DNA from: Microcaldota archaeon
Lineage (GTDB): Archaea; Micrarchaeota; Micrarchaeia; Micrarchaeales; CABMGC01
Direction of reading: 5' to 3'
Assembly: GCA_021791075.1 (NCBI GenBank)
Contig: JAJYXH010000009.1
Location: 1 to 13,861, forward strand
Length of the DNA stretch: 13,861 bases
Part shown: piece after piece, positions 6,523 through 13,761 of the stretch
Layout of the letters: every line of letters begins with the position of its first letter
Numbering within the stretch: the first letter of the stretch is position 1
Made by a program: the position numbers and the translations under genes
Notes under the pieces: generated by a model
Told to the model about the DNA's origin: nothing
Database searches by the model: none
Seen by the model: only the letters and a program-made list of their open reading frames with translations

Positions 6523-7029
6523 TTACCAAGGGACCTTCTTTATCTTGAGCCTGTGTGCGCCGAGATTCGTAAGTGGATGCAGCACTCCGGTCAGTATCAC
6601 AAGGAATATTATCCCGTATATGTCGGGAAGGTTTCCGAATGGATACGCGAAGAGAAGCGCAAAGATCAGGAATGTGTACTGGTCAAGGATGAACGTCCTT
6701 GCTCCCTCCTTGTGGCCTATCCTTCTCTTTATGAAGCTTCCGAGAAGGTCGCCGAAGTGGGTACCGATTGTAAGTGCTATCCCAACGGCAAGCATGTAAG
6801 GTATGAAGAGCGATTCTATTCCGGCCATCAGGAATCCTGAGGCAAGTCCAGAGATGAGTCCGATGACGGTCTTGTGACTGCCGAATATCGGCTTTCCGCC
6901 AATCTTCTTCCCCATGTCCAATGGTATCTGCCTGTACCTTCCGAATATCACCGGCGCGCCATTGGCTACGTATGCCGGCCATATGTATATTATCGGATAG
7001 ATTATTATGTCGTAAAATGGATTTGACAT
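6523..7029 (-). CDS. carS: CDP-archaeol synthase
   Basis: Transfers CMP from CTP to 2,3-di-O-geranylgeranylglyceryl phosphate, making the activated precursor of archaeal ether phospholipids. It is an integral membrane enzyme. The 168 residues carry the family (formerly DUF46) motifs in order: PAYVANGAPVIFG after the first membrane segment, IPLDMGKKIGGKPIFGSHKT, GLISGLASG, then GTHFGDLLGSFIKRRIG with the conserved acidic and basic residues, ILDQYTFLIFALLF, and a last hydrophobic segment IYGIIFLVILTGVLHPLTN. About five membrane segments are expected. Length is normal for the family. It lies 10 nt downstream of alaS and 9 nt upstream of lplB, in the middle of the - strand unit, so it appears to be a housekeeping passenger rather than a lipoate gene. 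Confidence 0.93.
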   Translation of the reverse strand: MSNPFYDIIIYPIIYIWPAYVANGAPVIFGRYRQIPLDMGKKIGGKPIFGSHKTVIGLISGLASGFLMAGIESLFIPYMLAVGIALTIGTHFGDLLGSFIKRRIGHKEGARTFILDQYTFLIFALLFAYPFGNLPDIYGIIFLVILTGVLHPLTNLGAHRLKIKKVPW

Positions 7030-7039
7030 CGGAATACCG

Positions 7040-9712
7040 TTATTTCAGCCTTCCTTCGGCATACTTCCTGCTTCCTCCTCCGGTGAACTCCCTTCCCTTG
7101 ATCTTCTCCTTGATGTAGTCTATTGCGCTCTTCCCAGACTCCTCCCCGGCTATGCATATTATCTCGTTCTGCTTGTTCCTCAGGATGACGACCCTTCCGC
7201 TATCCTCGCTTACGAGCTGATCTGCTATCTTCCTCATAACGTCCTTGGTAAAGTCCACCTCGCGATCGATCATCTTGACACCCTTTAGCGAGTTTGCAGT
7301 CTCCTTTGCGAGAAGGTTGACATACACCTTTATCCTGTCATAATTGGCCTGCTGCTCGTTCTTTACCTCTGCTATCTTGTCGTGTACCTTGAAGAGCTCC
7401 GCATTGAGCAGGCGTGAGTCTTCATGGAGCTCGGCGTCCTCCCTGTTGAAGTAGTCGAGCGCCGATGGCCCGGCAACGAACTCTATCCTGACTATCCCGT
7501 CGTGAGACCTGTATGAGTTTATGATCTTGACAATGCCGAGTATGCTCTCCTGATTTATCGCATGGAGACCCCCGCATGCCTGTGCATCGAGCACCTTGCC
7601 GCTCTTGTCCTTTATCGTGACTATCCTCATGGTCTTCGTAGGGATTCCGTGCCCCTGGTATATCTCGAATCCGTACTTTCCTTCGGCCTCTCCCCGTGGA
7701 ACGTAGTTTGCCTCTACCTTTATGCCGTTGAATATCCATCCGTTTGCAACCGCCTCGATGCCCCTGAGCTCATCCTCGCTCAGCTTGTCATAGTGGGCAA
7801 TGTCTATGTGGGCCTTCTCGGGCTCCTTCCTCGTCCCCTCCTGCCACGCGTGCCTTCCGAGGAGCTTTCTCGATGCCGCACTGATCAGATGAGTAGCGGT
7901 GTGGTGCGCGGTGAGCCTTCTCCTTGCATCCTTGTCAACCTGCGCATCAACGGTGGAACCGGCCTTGAAGTCGACATCCTTCTCCATCGTGTGAACTATG
8001 ACATCGCCGTACTTCTGCACATCGCCTACCACAACGCCATTTATCGTTCCCCTGTCTGCGGCCTGTCCTCCGCCTTCAGGATAGAAGGGCGTCTCGTCAA
8101 GTACGAGATACCTTCCCTTTGCGAACAGGACCTTTGCCTTCGCCTCGGTCTTGAAATCATAATAGAGCTGCTTTGTCGGCTTCAATCCTTCCGGAAGCTG
8201 GACTCCCGACTTCTTCTGCTTCTCCTTCTTGACAAGGTCGCCCTGAATCAGGTTCTCGTATACGTTCTCCGGTAGTTTTACCTCGACCCCCTTCGATGCC
8301 GCAGCGCTCGTCAGGAACTCTGGGGTTATACCATTGCTCTCGTAGAGCGTCTTGAGCTGCTGCATGTTTATCTCCTTGCCCTTGCCTATCAACGTGCCCA
8401 CTATCTGCTTGGCATTGTCCTTGCTCTTGCTGTATCTCTCCTTCTCTATCTTTACCACAGTCTCGAACTCCTTGGCGTCGAGGCTCTCTAACAGTTCCGG
8501 ATAGAGCGGCTTGAGGTCCTCCGCGATGAGACGAGCCACGTCAGTGAGCTCTATTCCGAGTTTGTATCGCTCTATGAAGTCGAATGCCCTCCTGAGTATT
8601 ATTCGTAGGTTGTATCCTCCGCCTATGTTTGACGGAAGCGCGCCATCGGCTATGGCGAACATGAGAGTCCTGGTGTGGTCGAAGACCGCATAGAGGCCCT
8701 GCACAGGCTTTACCTTCTTCTCGTACTCCTCAAGCGTGACCCCTACGTGCTTCAGTAATTCCTTCTCCCTCTCTCTCGCGTTCTTCAACACGTCAACGTC
8801 GAGCTCCCCGGCGACCTTCGCGAACTTCTTGAACGCGTCGGTCTCGAAATCGCTGCCGGTCTTCTTCCTGACCTTCTCGAGTATGTTGTGGAATACCGCC
8901 TCGTAGGCGTTGTCGTAACCGGTGTAGAACCAGAGCAGCCTGTCGAAGCCCCAGCCCACGTCGACGACCTTTCCCTCGAGCTCCCTGATCTTGCCGTTGA
9001 CAAACTCGAACTCCGTGAAGACGCTGTTGACAAGCTCAGATCCGTTTGCAAAGCTCTCGAGCGATGGCCCGAACTCCGAGAAGTCGGGCATGGCCCAGAC
9101 ATCCTCCGAATACACGAGATCCTCCTTCTTTACTCCGAGAACCTCTGTGATGAACTCGTAGTTGAGCTCTATGCAGCGGTCCTTCCAGTATCCCTCCTTT
9201 GGATAGTCGAATGAGTGCTGCCCGGCCATCATGAATCCGGTGAAGTGCCTTCCGGTCACCCCGACGTTCTCTATGTCGCCGAACCTAAGGCAGATCTGCG
9301 GGACGATGAGCGGATTGGCCGCATACTCGAACCCCATCTTGCCGGCCTCGATTCTCTGGAAGTCCTGTATGCTCGCGATCGTGAAGTAGAGGTCCTTCCT
9401 CCACCTGCTGACTACCGGATACTTCTTTATTTCCGTGTGACCGTTCTTCTTGAAGAAATCGGAGAACTTCTTCCAGAAGTCGACGTAGCTTATGTCAACC
9501 GGATTCTTCTTGAAGAAGCTGTACTCGGTGTGGGATGAGTCCTCGCACGTATCCCTCGGCCCGGCACTCCAGAAGTTCTTCTTGCATATCCTGCACTGCT
9601 TCCTTGTGAAGCCCTCCTTGTCGAAGAGAGCGACCTTGTAGTACTGGTCAGCGTGCTTCGAGAACTCTGCCCTCAATGCATCCTTGCTAAGTTCTCCCTT
9701 TATCTCAAGCAT
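7040..9712 (-). CDS. alaS: Alanyl-tRNA synthetase, archaeal type
   Basis: Charges tRNA-Ala and clears mis-acylated Ser/Gly. The 890 residues are full length. The archaeal N-terminal extension has a Cys/His metal-binding pattern (CRICKKNFW, then TCEDSSHTEYSFF). The class II catalytic core follows (WRKDLYFTIASIQDFQ, VGWGFDRLLWFYTGYD, SNIGGGYNLRIILRRAFDF). The editing domain includes TPFYPEGGGQAADRG and the two zinc-type half motifs HxxxH (AHHTATHLI, about residue 605) and CxxxH (ACGGLHAI, about residue 713). The C-terminal part has EFVAGPSALDYF and ends in a glycine-rich FTGGGSRKYAEGRLK. The ATG at 9712 directly follows the TGA of the nuclease gene (TGAATG), so it is likely translated by coupling, and no separate promoter was seen. 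carS follows after 10 nt. Confidence 0.96.
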   Translation of the reverse strand: MLEIKGELSKDALRAEFSKHADQYYKVALFDKEGFTRKQCRICKKNFWSAGPRDTCEDSSHTEYSFFKKNPVDISYVDFWKKFSDFFKKNGHTEIKKYPVVSRWRKDLYFTIASIQDFQRIEAGKMGFEYAANPLIVPQICLRFGDIENVGVTGRHFTGFMMAGQHSFDYPKEGYWKDRCIELNYEFITEVLGVKKEDLVYSEDVWAMPDFSEFGPSLESFANGSELVNSVFTEFEFVNGKIRELEGKVVDVGWGFDRLLWFYTGYDNAYEAVFHNILEKVRKKTGSDFETDAFKKFAKVAGELDVDVLKNAREREKELLKHVGVTLEEYEKKVKPVQGLYAVFDHTRTLMFAIADGALPSNIGGGYNLRIILRRAFDFIERYKLGIELTDVARLIAEDLKPLYPELLESLDAKEFETVVKIEKERYSKSKDNAKQIVGTLIGKGKEINMQQLKTLYESNGITPEFLTSAAASKGVEVKLPENVYENLIQGDLVKKEKQKKSGVQLPEGLKPTKQLYYDFKTEAKAKVLFAKGRYLVLDETPFYPEGGGQAADRGTINGVVVGDVQKYGDVIVHTMEKDVDFKAGSTVDAQVDKDARRRLTAHHTATHLISAASRKLLGRHAWQEGTRKEPEKAHIDIAHYDKLSEDELRGIEAVANGWIFNGIKVEANYVPRGEAEGKYGFEIYQGHGIPTKTMRIVTIKDKSGKVLDAQACGGLHAINQESILGIVKIINSYRSHDGIVRIEFVAGPSALDYFNREDAELHEDSRLLNAELFKVHDKIAEVKNEQQANYDRIKVYVNLLAKETANSLKGVKMIDREVDFTKDVMRKIADQLVSEDSGRVVILRNKQNEIICIAGEESGKSAIDYIKEKIKGREFTGGGSRKYAEGRLK

Positions 9713-10588
9713 TCAACCACCGGTCCACCAGACCTTGCACTCCTTTCCGAAGAACTTGCATGGCTTGCACTTCCAGTTCTCCGACTCTATTACAGGTGCG
9801 GACTCCCTCTCGCCTCGCCAGTACTGCATCGCGTATGAGAGGTTCTTGTTAAGCGAGTCCGGATCGTACATCACCTTTACCTCACTGACGTTGATGTTCC
9901 TGTACCTGTCGACATACCTTATCTCAAGCTCGTTGCTGAGCTCAGGCATCGCGTAGATCTCGTTGAACATCTTCATCCAGATTCCCTCGAGGCCGAGGTA
10001 CTCGTCCTTGAGCTTGAGGCTCGCAAGGTCCTTCATGAACCCGTCCGAGAGCTTCGTTCCCTTGAGCCTGAAGACGTTGGCGAAGTTCTCGTAAGAGTAG
10101 CTCCTGCTCCTTATGTCCTCGAGAAGCTTCCTGTAGAGCATTATCTGCACTATGTGCGGCCTCGTGTGCGGCTCGTCGACGGTCATGCCCTGCCTCACCG
10201 TCTTGTCCTCTACAACGGAGACCTTGCCGTCCTTCATCCTGAGCTCGTCTATCTTGCCGCTTATCCTGTAGCCGTTGAGCGAGCCGTAGACCATGATCTC
10301 CCTGCCCACACCCTTCTCCCTTAGGGCGGATAAGGTCATGTAGTTCTCGTATGCGGTCTTGTACAGGAAATCAGGGTAGGAGCGGGGCTCCAGGGCGATC
10401 GGCACGCGCACCTTGAGCTGCCATGCCTCGTGCATCCTCGAGCCCTTCTCCATAGCCTTGGTAGGTGCAGGTTTGTGCAGGCAGTTCAGTTCCATCTGCC
10501 TCTCACACCAGAACTGGGTTGCTATGTCAGTGGCTGTTATGCCGTTCTTATGCAACCTTTCCATAACGGTTTGACCACTGCCATTCAT
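9713..10588 (-). CDS. Cas4/Exo5-like Fe-S PD-(D/E)XK nuclease, not linked to CRISPR
   Basis: A predicted single-strand DNA exonuclease of the RecB-nuclease/Cas4 superfamily, 291 residues. Seen: an N-terminal cysteine in FWCERQ (Cys28); MEKGSRMHEAW with the motif I histidine; GYRISGKIDEL (Asp) followed by VSVVEDKT, the D...(E)xK catalytic core; HIVQIMLYRKLLE as the Q-Y motif; and a C-terminal CKPCKFFGKEC (Cys274, 277, 284). The four cysteines are spaced as the 4Fe-4S ligands of Cas4, AddB and Exo5. No repeats or other cas genes are nearby, so a repair or replication role is more likely than adaptation. The frame also has a GTG at 10600 and an ATG at 10564. The ATG at 10588 is chosen because a TATA-like ACTATATCC lies about 28 bp upstream. 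First gene of the alaS unit. Confidence 0.8.
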   Translation of the reverse strand: MNGSGQTVMERLHKNGITATDIATQFWCERQMELNCLHKPAPTKAMEKGSRMHEAWQLKVRVPIALEPRSYPDFLYKTAYENYMTLSALREKGVGREIMVYGSLNGYRISGKIDELRMKDGKVSVVEDKTVRQGMTVDEPHTRPHIVQIMLYRKLLEDIRSRSYSYENFANVFRLKGTKLSDGFMKDLASLKLKDEYLGLEGIWMKMFNEIYAMPELSNELEIRYVDRYRNINVSEVKVMYDPDSLNKNLSYAMQYWRGERESAPVIESENWKCKPCKFFGKECKVWWTGG

Positions 10589-10610
10589 TCCAATCCACAC
10601 AATAAAAAAC

Positions 10611-10620
10611 AGGATATAGT
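10611..10620 (-). promoter_or_regulatory. Probable TATA element of the nuclease-alaS-carS-lplB-lplA unit
   Basis: On the - strand this reads ACTATATCCT, centred about 28 bp before the ATG at 10588, giving a leaderless or near-leaderless transcript. A second A/T run (TTTTTTATT at 10601-10609) could serve instead and would then favour the downstream ATG at 10564. The rest of the gap (10621-10680) holds the palindrome GCAATTGC and an ATCGC/GCGAT inverted repeat (10642-10660), possibly regulatory but not identified. Confidence 0.35.
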
Positions 10621-10680
10621 TCAGACCGCCTACCGATCGTCATCGCAATTGCTCAGCGATCACCTGTCTCATCACATACC

Positions 10681-10688
10681 TTTTTAAT
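10681..10688 (+). promoter_or_regulatory. TATA box of the HAD phosphatase gene
   Basis: TTTTTAAT preceded by ATACC is centred about 27 bp before the ATG at 10712. This is the distance expected if transcription begins at the start codon itself (leaderless mRNA). It is the reason for preferring 10712 over the in-frame TTG at 10688, which lies at the edge of the TATA box. Confidence 0.5.
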
Positions 10689-10711
10689 TGCTTGATAATA
10701 TTAATAACCTT

Positions 10712-11359
10712 ATGCTCTCCGAGCGACTTGCCGACTATAAATTGTTCATTTTTGACTGGGACGGAACGCTCAGCACATCGACATCGTTAGTTAAGCTGAG
10801 CAGGCTCTTCAAGAGGAGATACGATATAAAGTACATCAGGGAGCACGCGGATGACTACAAAGCGGACAAGGTCAAGAACCTCAAGGTCAAGGAGGAGGTG
10901 AACCGGATCTACGCCAGGGTCTATGATATCTACTCGCACTTCACGAGGCCGAGGCTCCAGCCTGGGGCGATAGAACTGCTCATGGACCTGAAGTCGAGGG
11001 GAAAGAAGGTTGCTATATTCAGCGACTCGACGCAGTACCGGCTCATCAAGGAGACGCGCATGCTCGGAGTGATCAAGTATGCGGACTTCATACTCAGCGC
11101 AGACTCAATAACCAAGTACAAGCCGAACCCGCACGGCCTTCTTGTAATAGTGCAGAAGTTCGGCGAGAAGAAGGACGGCAGCGTCTACGTAGGCGACATG
11201 GCCTCGGACATACTGACCGCAAGATTCGCGAAGATAGACATGTGCAGCGTGGGCAACGGCGTCGACCCGTACATGCTGCTCAAGAAGATCGGGCCCGATT
11301 ATCTCTTCAGGAACCTGGACGAGTTCAGGAAGGCACTGGACGAGAAGGGCAGGTCTTGA
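10712..11359 (+). CDS. HAD-superfamily hydrolase (phosphoglycolate-phosphatase-like)
   Basis: A 215-residue phosphatase of the haloacid dehalogenase superfamily with all four motifs. Motif I is FDWDGTLS (nucleophile Asp15, acid Asp17), motif II IFSDST (Ser104), motif III a lysine in TKYKPNPH (Lys135 or Lys137), and motif IV YVGDMASD (Asp162, Asp166). The stretch between motifs I and II forms a helical cap (LFKRRYDIKYIREHADDYK and on), as in phosphoglycolate phosphatase and its relatives. The substrate cannot be told from sequence. A role as phosphoserine phosphatase beside the dehydrogenase gene is possible, but SerB hallmarks were not seen. It is divergent from the nuclease unit, and its last 35 bases overlap antisense with the end of the dehydrogenase gene. 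Confidence 0.85.
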   Translation: MLSERLADYKLFIFDWDGTLSTSTSLVKLSRLFKRRYDIKYIREHADDYKADKVKNLKVKEEVNRIYARVYDIYSHFTRPRLQPGAIELLMDLKSRGKKVAIFSDSTQYRLIKETRMLGVIKYADFILSADSITKYKPNPHGLLVIVQKFGEKKDGSVYVGDMASDILTARFAKIDMCSVGNGVDPYMLLKKIGPDYLFRNLDEFRKALDEKGRS

Positions 11360-12278
11360 GCGCATCCGAGACCTTTCTTGCTATCTCTATTCCTGCGCTG
11401 TGCACCGCTTCCCGGGTTGAGGCACCAAGATGCGGAGTCACTATAAGATTCTGATTGTTGCGGGCATATGCAAGAAGCCTGTCCCTCTTGTCCGCAATTG
11501 GCTCGTTCGGGAAGACGTCCTCAGCGGCTCCTCTGATCCTTCCGCTCCTCAGCGCTGCCAGAAGCGCATCCTGGTCGACTATGTCACCCCTTGCCGTGTT
11601 TATCAGGAAAGGTCTTCTCTTCATGAGCCGAAATTCCTTTCCGCTTATCATCTCCCTTGTCTCTTCGGTGAGCATGGCATGTATTGTGATGACGTCAGAT
11701 CGCCCCAGAAGCGCACCGAGACTGTTTACCATCTTTACCGATCTTGACGATACATAAGGGTCGTAGGCGATGACCTCCATCCCGAAGGCCTTTGCATACC
11801 TTGCCACCCTCTTCCCGATCCGGCCCAGCCCCAATATACCCAACGTCTTTCCGTAAAGATCGGTGCCTATGAACCTGTACCGCTTCCATTCTCCCCTGTC
11901 GAGCGAGGAGTATGCCCACGGTATCTTTCTTGTCAGTGCAAGAAGAAGCGCGATTGTGAACTCCGCGGTCGACTCCGTGTGGGTCCCGTGCAGGTTAACG
12001 ACCCTTATGCCAAGCCTCTTTGCATGCCCCATGTCTATGTGGTTTAGCCCGGTGGTTGCCGATCCTATCACCTTTAGCTTCTTTGCCTTGCGCAGCAACT
12101 CCGAGTCCAGATGAGTCTCTACCCTTACTACTATCGCATCGATCTTAGGGATTATTCTTGCAAGCTCCCCCCTGTCAAGCCTTCTTGCTATCACCTGGCC
12201 CGACTTTGATAGAACTGAGATCGCCTCCCTGTCGAAGTACTCGGGCTCTGTTACCAGTATCCTGTTCATCAAAACCAC
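11325..12278 (-). CDS. D-2-hydroxyacid dehydrogenase, phosphoglycerate-dehydrogenase (SerA)-like
   Basis: An NAD(P)-dependent oxidoreductase of 317 residues, the size of SerA relatives that lack the C-terminal ACT regulatory domain. Seen: the Rossmann motif LGILGLGRIGKRVARYAKAFG with Asp in AYDPY; the catalytic triad Arg230 (INTARGDIVDQ), Glu259 (AEDVFPNEP) and His283 (TPHLGASTREA); and TTGLNHIDMGHAKRLGIRVVN in the substrate domain. Likely substrates are 3-phosphoglycerate or another D-2-hydroxyacid; sequence alone cannot choose. The GTG at 12278 shares a base with the TAG of the upstream gene and has AGGTG four bases before it. An ATG at 12269 is the alternative and would lose three residues. 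The last residues (KTCPSRPVPS) are encoded antisense to the HAD gene. Probably co-transcribed and coupled with the 462-residue gene. Confidence 0.87.
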   Translation of the reverse strand: MVLMNRILVTEPEYFDREAISVLSKSGQVIARRLDRGELARIIPKIDAIVVRVETHLDSELLRKAKKLKVIGSATTGLNHIDMGHAKRLGIRVVNLHGTHTESTAEFTIALLLALTRKIPWAYSSLDRGEWKRYRFIGTDLYGKTLGILGLGRIGKRVARYAKAFGMEVIAYDPYVSSRSVKMVNSLGALLGRSDVITIHAMLTEETREMISGKEFRLMKRRPFLINTARGDIVDQDALLAALRSGRIRGAAEDVFPNEPIADKRDRLLAYARNNQNLIVTPHLGASTREAVHSAGIEIARKVSDALKTCPSRPVPS

Positions 12279-13666
12279 TATGCACCTGCCTGCTGCGCCC
12301 TCGGATCTGTTGCCATTATTATCTTGGTCACCGATGCCTTGTTGAATCCCTTGAACCCCTCTGTGCGCTCGAGATTCTCCATGTGGCTCCCTATCGCGCC
12401 CTCTTTCAGGAAGGTCTCGTACTGCTCCTTCGTTATCGATGAGTCAGCAAGGAGCCTGTCCAGCCTGTCCTTCTCCACATGCCATCTCTCGCCCACCGTG
12501 AATGCCTGCTTCAGGAACGGGAAGTACGAGAAAGGCTGCATGACCTTTATGCCGTAGTTAGGGAGCTCTTCGCGGAGCTTATTGAAATCGAACTTGGCCT
12601 CGAGGTGGTGCATGCCTGCCTGGAGTATGCTCTCGCCGTGAAGCCCTATCCAGAGCCCGACGGTCTTCAGCTTGCTTACATGTGAAAGCCCCTTGTGGGG
12701 AAAGTCCACGTCGGTCTCCTCGGGAAGGAGATCCACGTCGGTGAAGACGACGGTGTTGCAGACCGGGTGCTCCAGTATCTGCGCTCCCCAGCCAGCCTCC
12801 TCTCCCGCATAGTATTTCTCCCTGCACCTGTATCCCATCTTCTCGAATATCCTTATCATGTTGGCAAAGTGCTCCCTCGAGCTCCTGTACGTATGGTGAT
12901 CCTGGTTTCCCCAGCCTATTCCGACTGTGTCCTGCCTTGCCCTCTGCACCTGGCCTGCCCTGTTCCTCCTCTCCCAGTAGAGCCTCTCTGTTATGAAGAA
13001 TGCATCCGAGACCCTGGCGTCGCTGAGCCTGCCCGTTGACTTGGCCACCAGATTCTCGACGGATTTCATGCCCTCCTCGTCGCTCTCGAAATGCCTCTTC
13101 CTGGAGAAGAATGAGCTGAGCACCTCGAGGTATCTCTCCCTATCGCCAGACTCCTTGACGACAAATCCGTTGTATCCTCTTCTCTCCAATGCGACGACGC
13201 TGTAATCTCCTTCTACATCTACAATAGCCTTCCTTAGAGGCGCGTACGGCTCTCCCTCGACATCTACGCCGAGGCCAAGGACCTGTAGGAAGTGGTCGAT
13301 GAACTCGGGGTGCAGCCCGATCTCGTACTTCTTTGATGGAGAGACGATGAGCGGAAAGAAGTAGGAGCTTGGATGCTTCAGGACCCTGACACCGCCTTCG
13401 GATATTTCTGACTTGATCTCGCTGAAGCCCAGCCCGCTGAGCCCATCAAGGTCTACCGATTGCTCCGGGACCACCATGTAGTCTATCATGTCGGAGAACT
13501 TTGTCGATGCCTGATTCATCATGCGTTCCGAGAGCGCCTTTGCGAACGTGCTGTGCGCAAGGAAGTCATCGACCTTTCCGAGAAGGAGGCTCTCGGCCTT
13601 TGGGTAGAGGCCCCAGTCGAACTCCCCGTTCCCCTTTCCGACCTGTGAATCAAAATCAGAATCCAT
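12278..13666 (-). CDS. Unrecognised 462-residue protein with VOC-like histidine motifs
   Basis: I do not recognise this protein with certainty. It is soluble-looking, with no signal peptide or membrane segment, and fairly acidic at the start. Two segments look like half-modules of the vicinal-oxygen-chelate (VOC) fold. One is WGNQDHHTYRSS (His257, His258), followed by a helix and KMGYRCREKYYAG then NTVVFTDVDLLPEE. The other is AGMHHLEAKFDF (His353, His354), followed by LPNYGIKVMQPFSYFP and GSHMENLERTEGF (His428, Glu430). Two His and one Glu would make a typical VOC metal site. Length and layout recall the DUF1338 / 2-oxoadipate dioxygenase (HglS) family, but the match is a weak inference. A TATA-like element about 25 bp upstream suggests a leaderless mRNA. 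The stop overlaps the start of the dehydrogenase gene, so a shared pathway is likely. Confidence 0.85.
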   Translation of the reverse strand: MDSDFDSQVGKGNGEFDWGLYPKAESLLLGKVDDFLAHSTFAKALSERMMNQASTKFSDMIDYMVVPEQSVDLDGLSGLGFSEIKSEISEGGVRVLKHPSSYFFPLIVSPSKKYEIGLHPEFIDHFLQVLGLGVDVEGEPYAPLRKAIVDVEGDYSVVALERRGYNGFVVKESGDRERYLEVLSSFFSRKRHFESDEEGMKSVENLVAKSTGRLSDARVSDAFFITERLYWERRNRAGQVQRARQDTVGIGWGNQDHHTYRSSREHFANMIRIFEKMGYRCREKYYAGEEAGWGAQILEHPVCNTVVFTDVDLLPEETDVDFPHKGLSHVSKLKTVGLWIGLHGESILQAGMHHLEAKFDFNKLREELPNYGIKVMQPFSYFPFLKQAFTVGERWHVEKDRLDRLLADSSITKEQYETFLKEGAIGSHMENLERTEGFKGFNKASVTKIIMATDPRAQQAGA

Positions 13667-13686
13667 GATCTGGTTGGGTATATCAA

Positions 13687-13695
13687 CTTTTTATC
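13687..13695 (-). promoter_or_regulatory. TATA-like element of the 462-residue gene
   Basis: On the - strand this reads GATAAAAAG, centred 25 bp from the ATG at 13666, so transcription would begin at or next to the start codon. No Shine-Dalgarno site is seen before that ATG, which agrees with a leaderless mRNA. Confidence 0.4.
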
Positions 13696-13761
13696 ACTTG
13701 TGGCGCAGTAATCTTAGAAGCCCTCCGGGGAATAGGGGGGTGTGGGACATAAGTCCTTTCT

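Noticed and set aside
7562..8275. A 237-codon + strand open frame.
   Set aside because: It lies wholly inside alaS on the other strand, in the region encoding the conserved editing-domain motifs, and its product shows no recognisable motif.
9713..10588. CRISPR adaptation locus, suggested by the Cas4-like nuclease.
   Set aside because: No repeat-spacer array, cas1 or cas2 is present in the window, and the gene is embedded in a housekeeping unit.
10712..12278. A serine synthesis pair (SerA with SerB-type phosphatase).
   Set aside because: The two genes converge and overlap antisense, so they are not an operon. The HAD protein has phosphoglycolate-phosphatase-like features and no clear SerB hallmarks.
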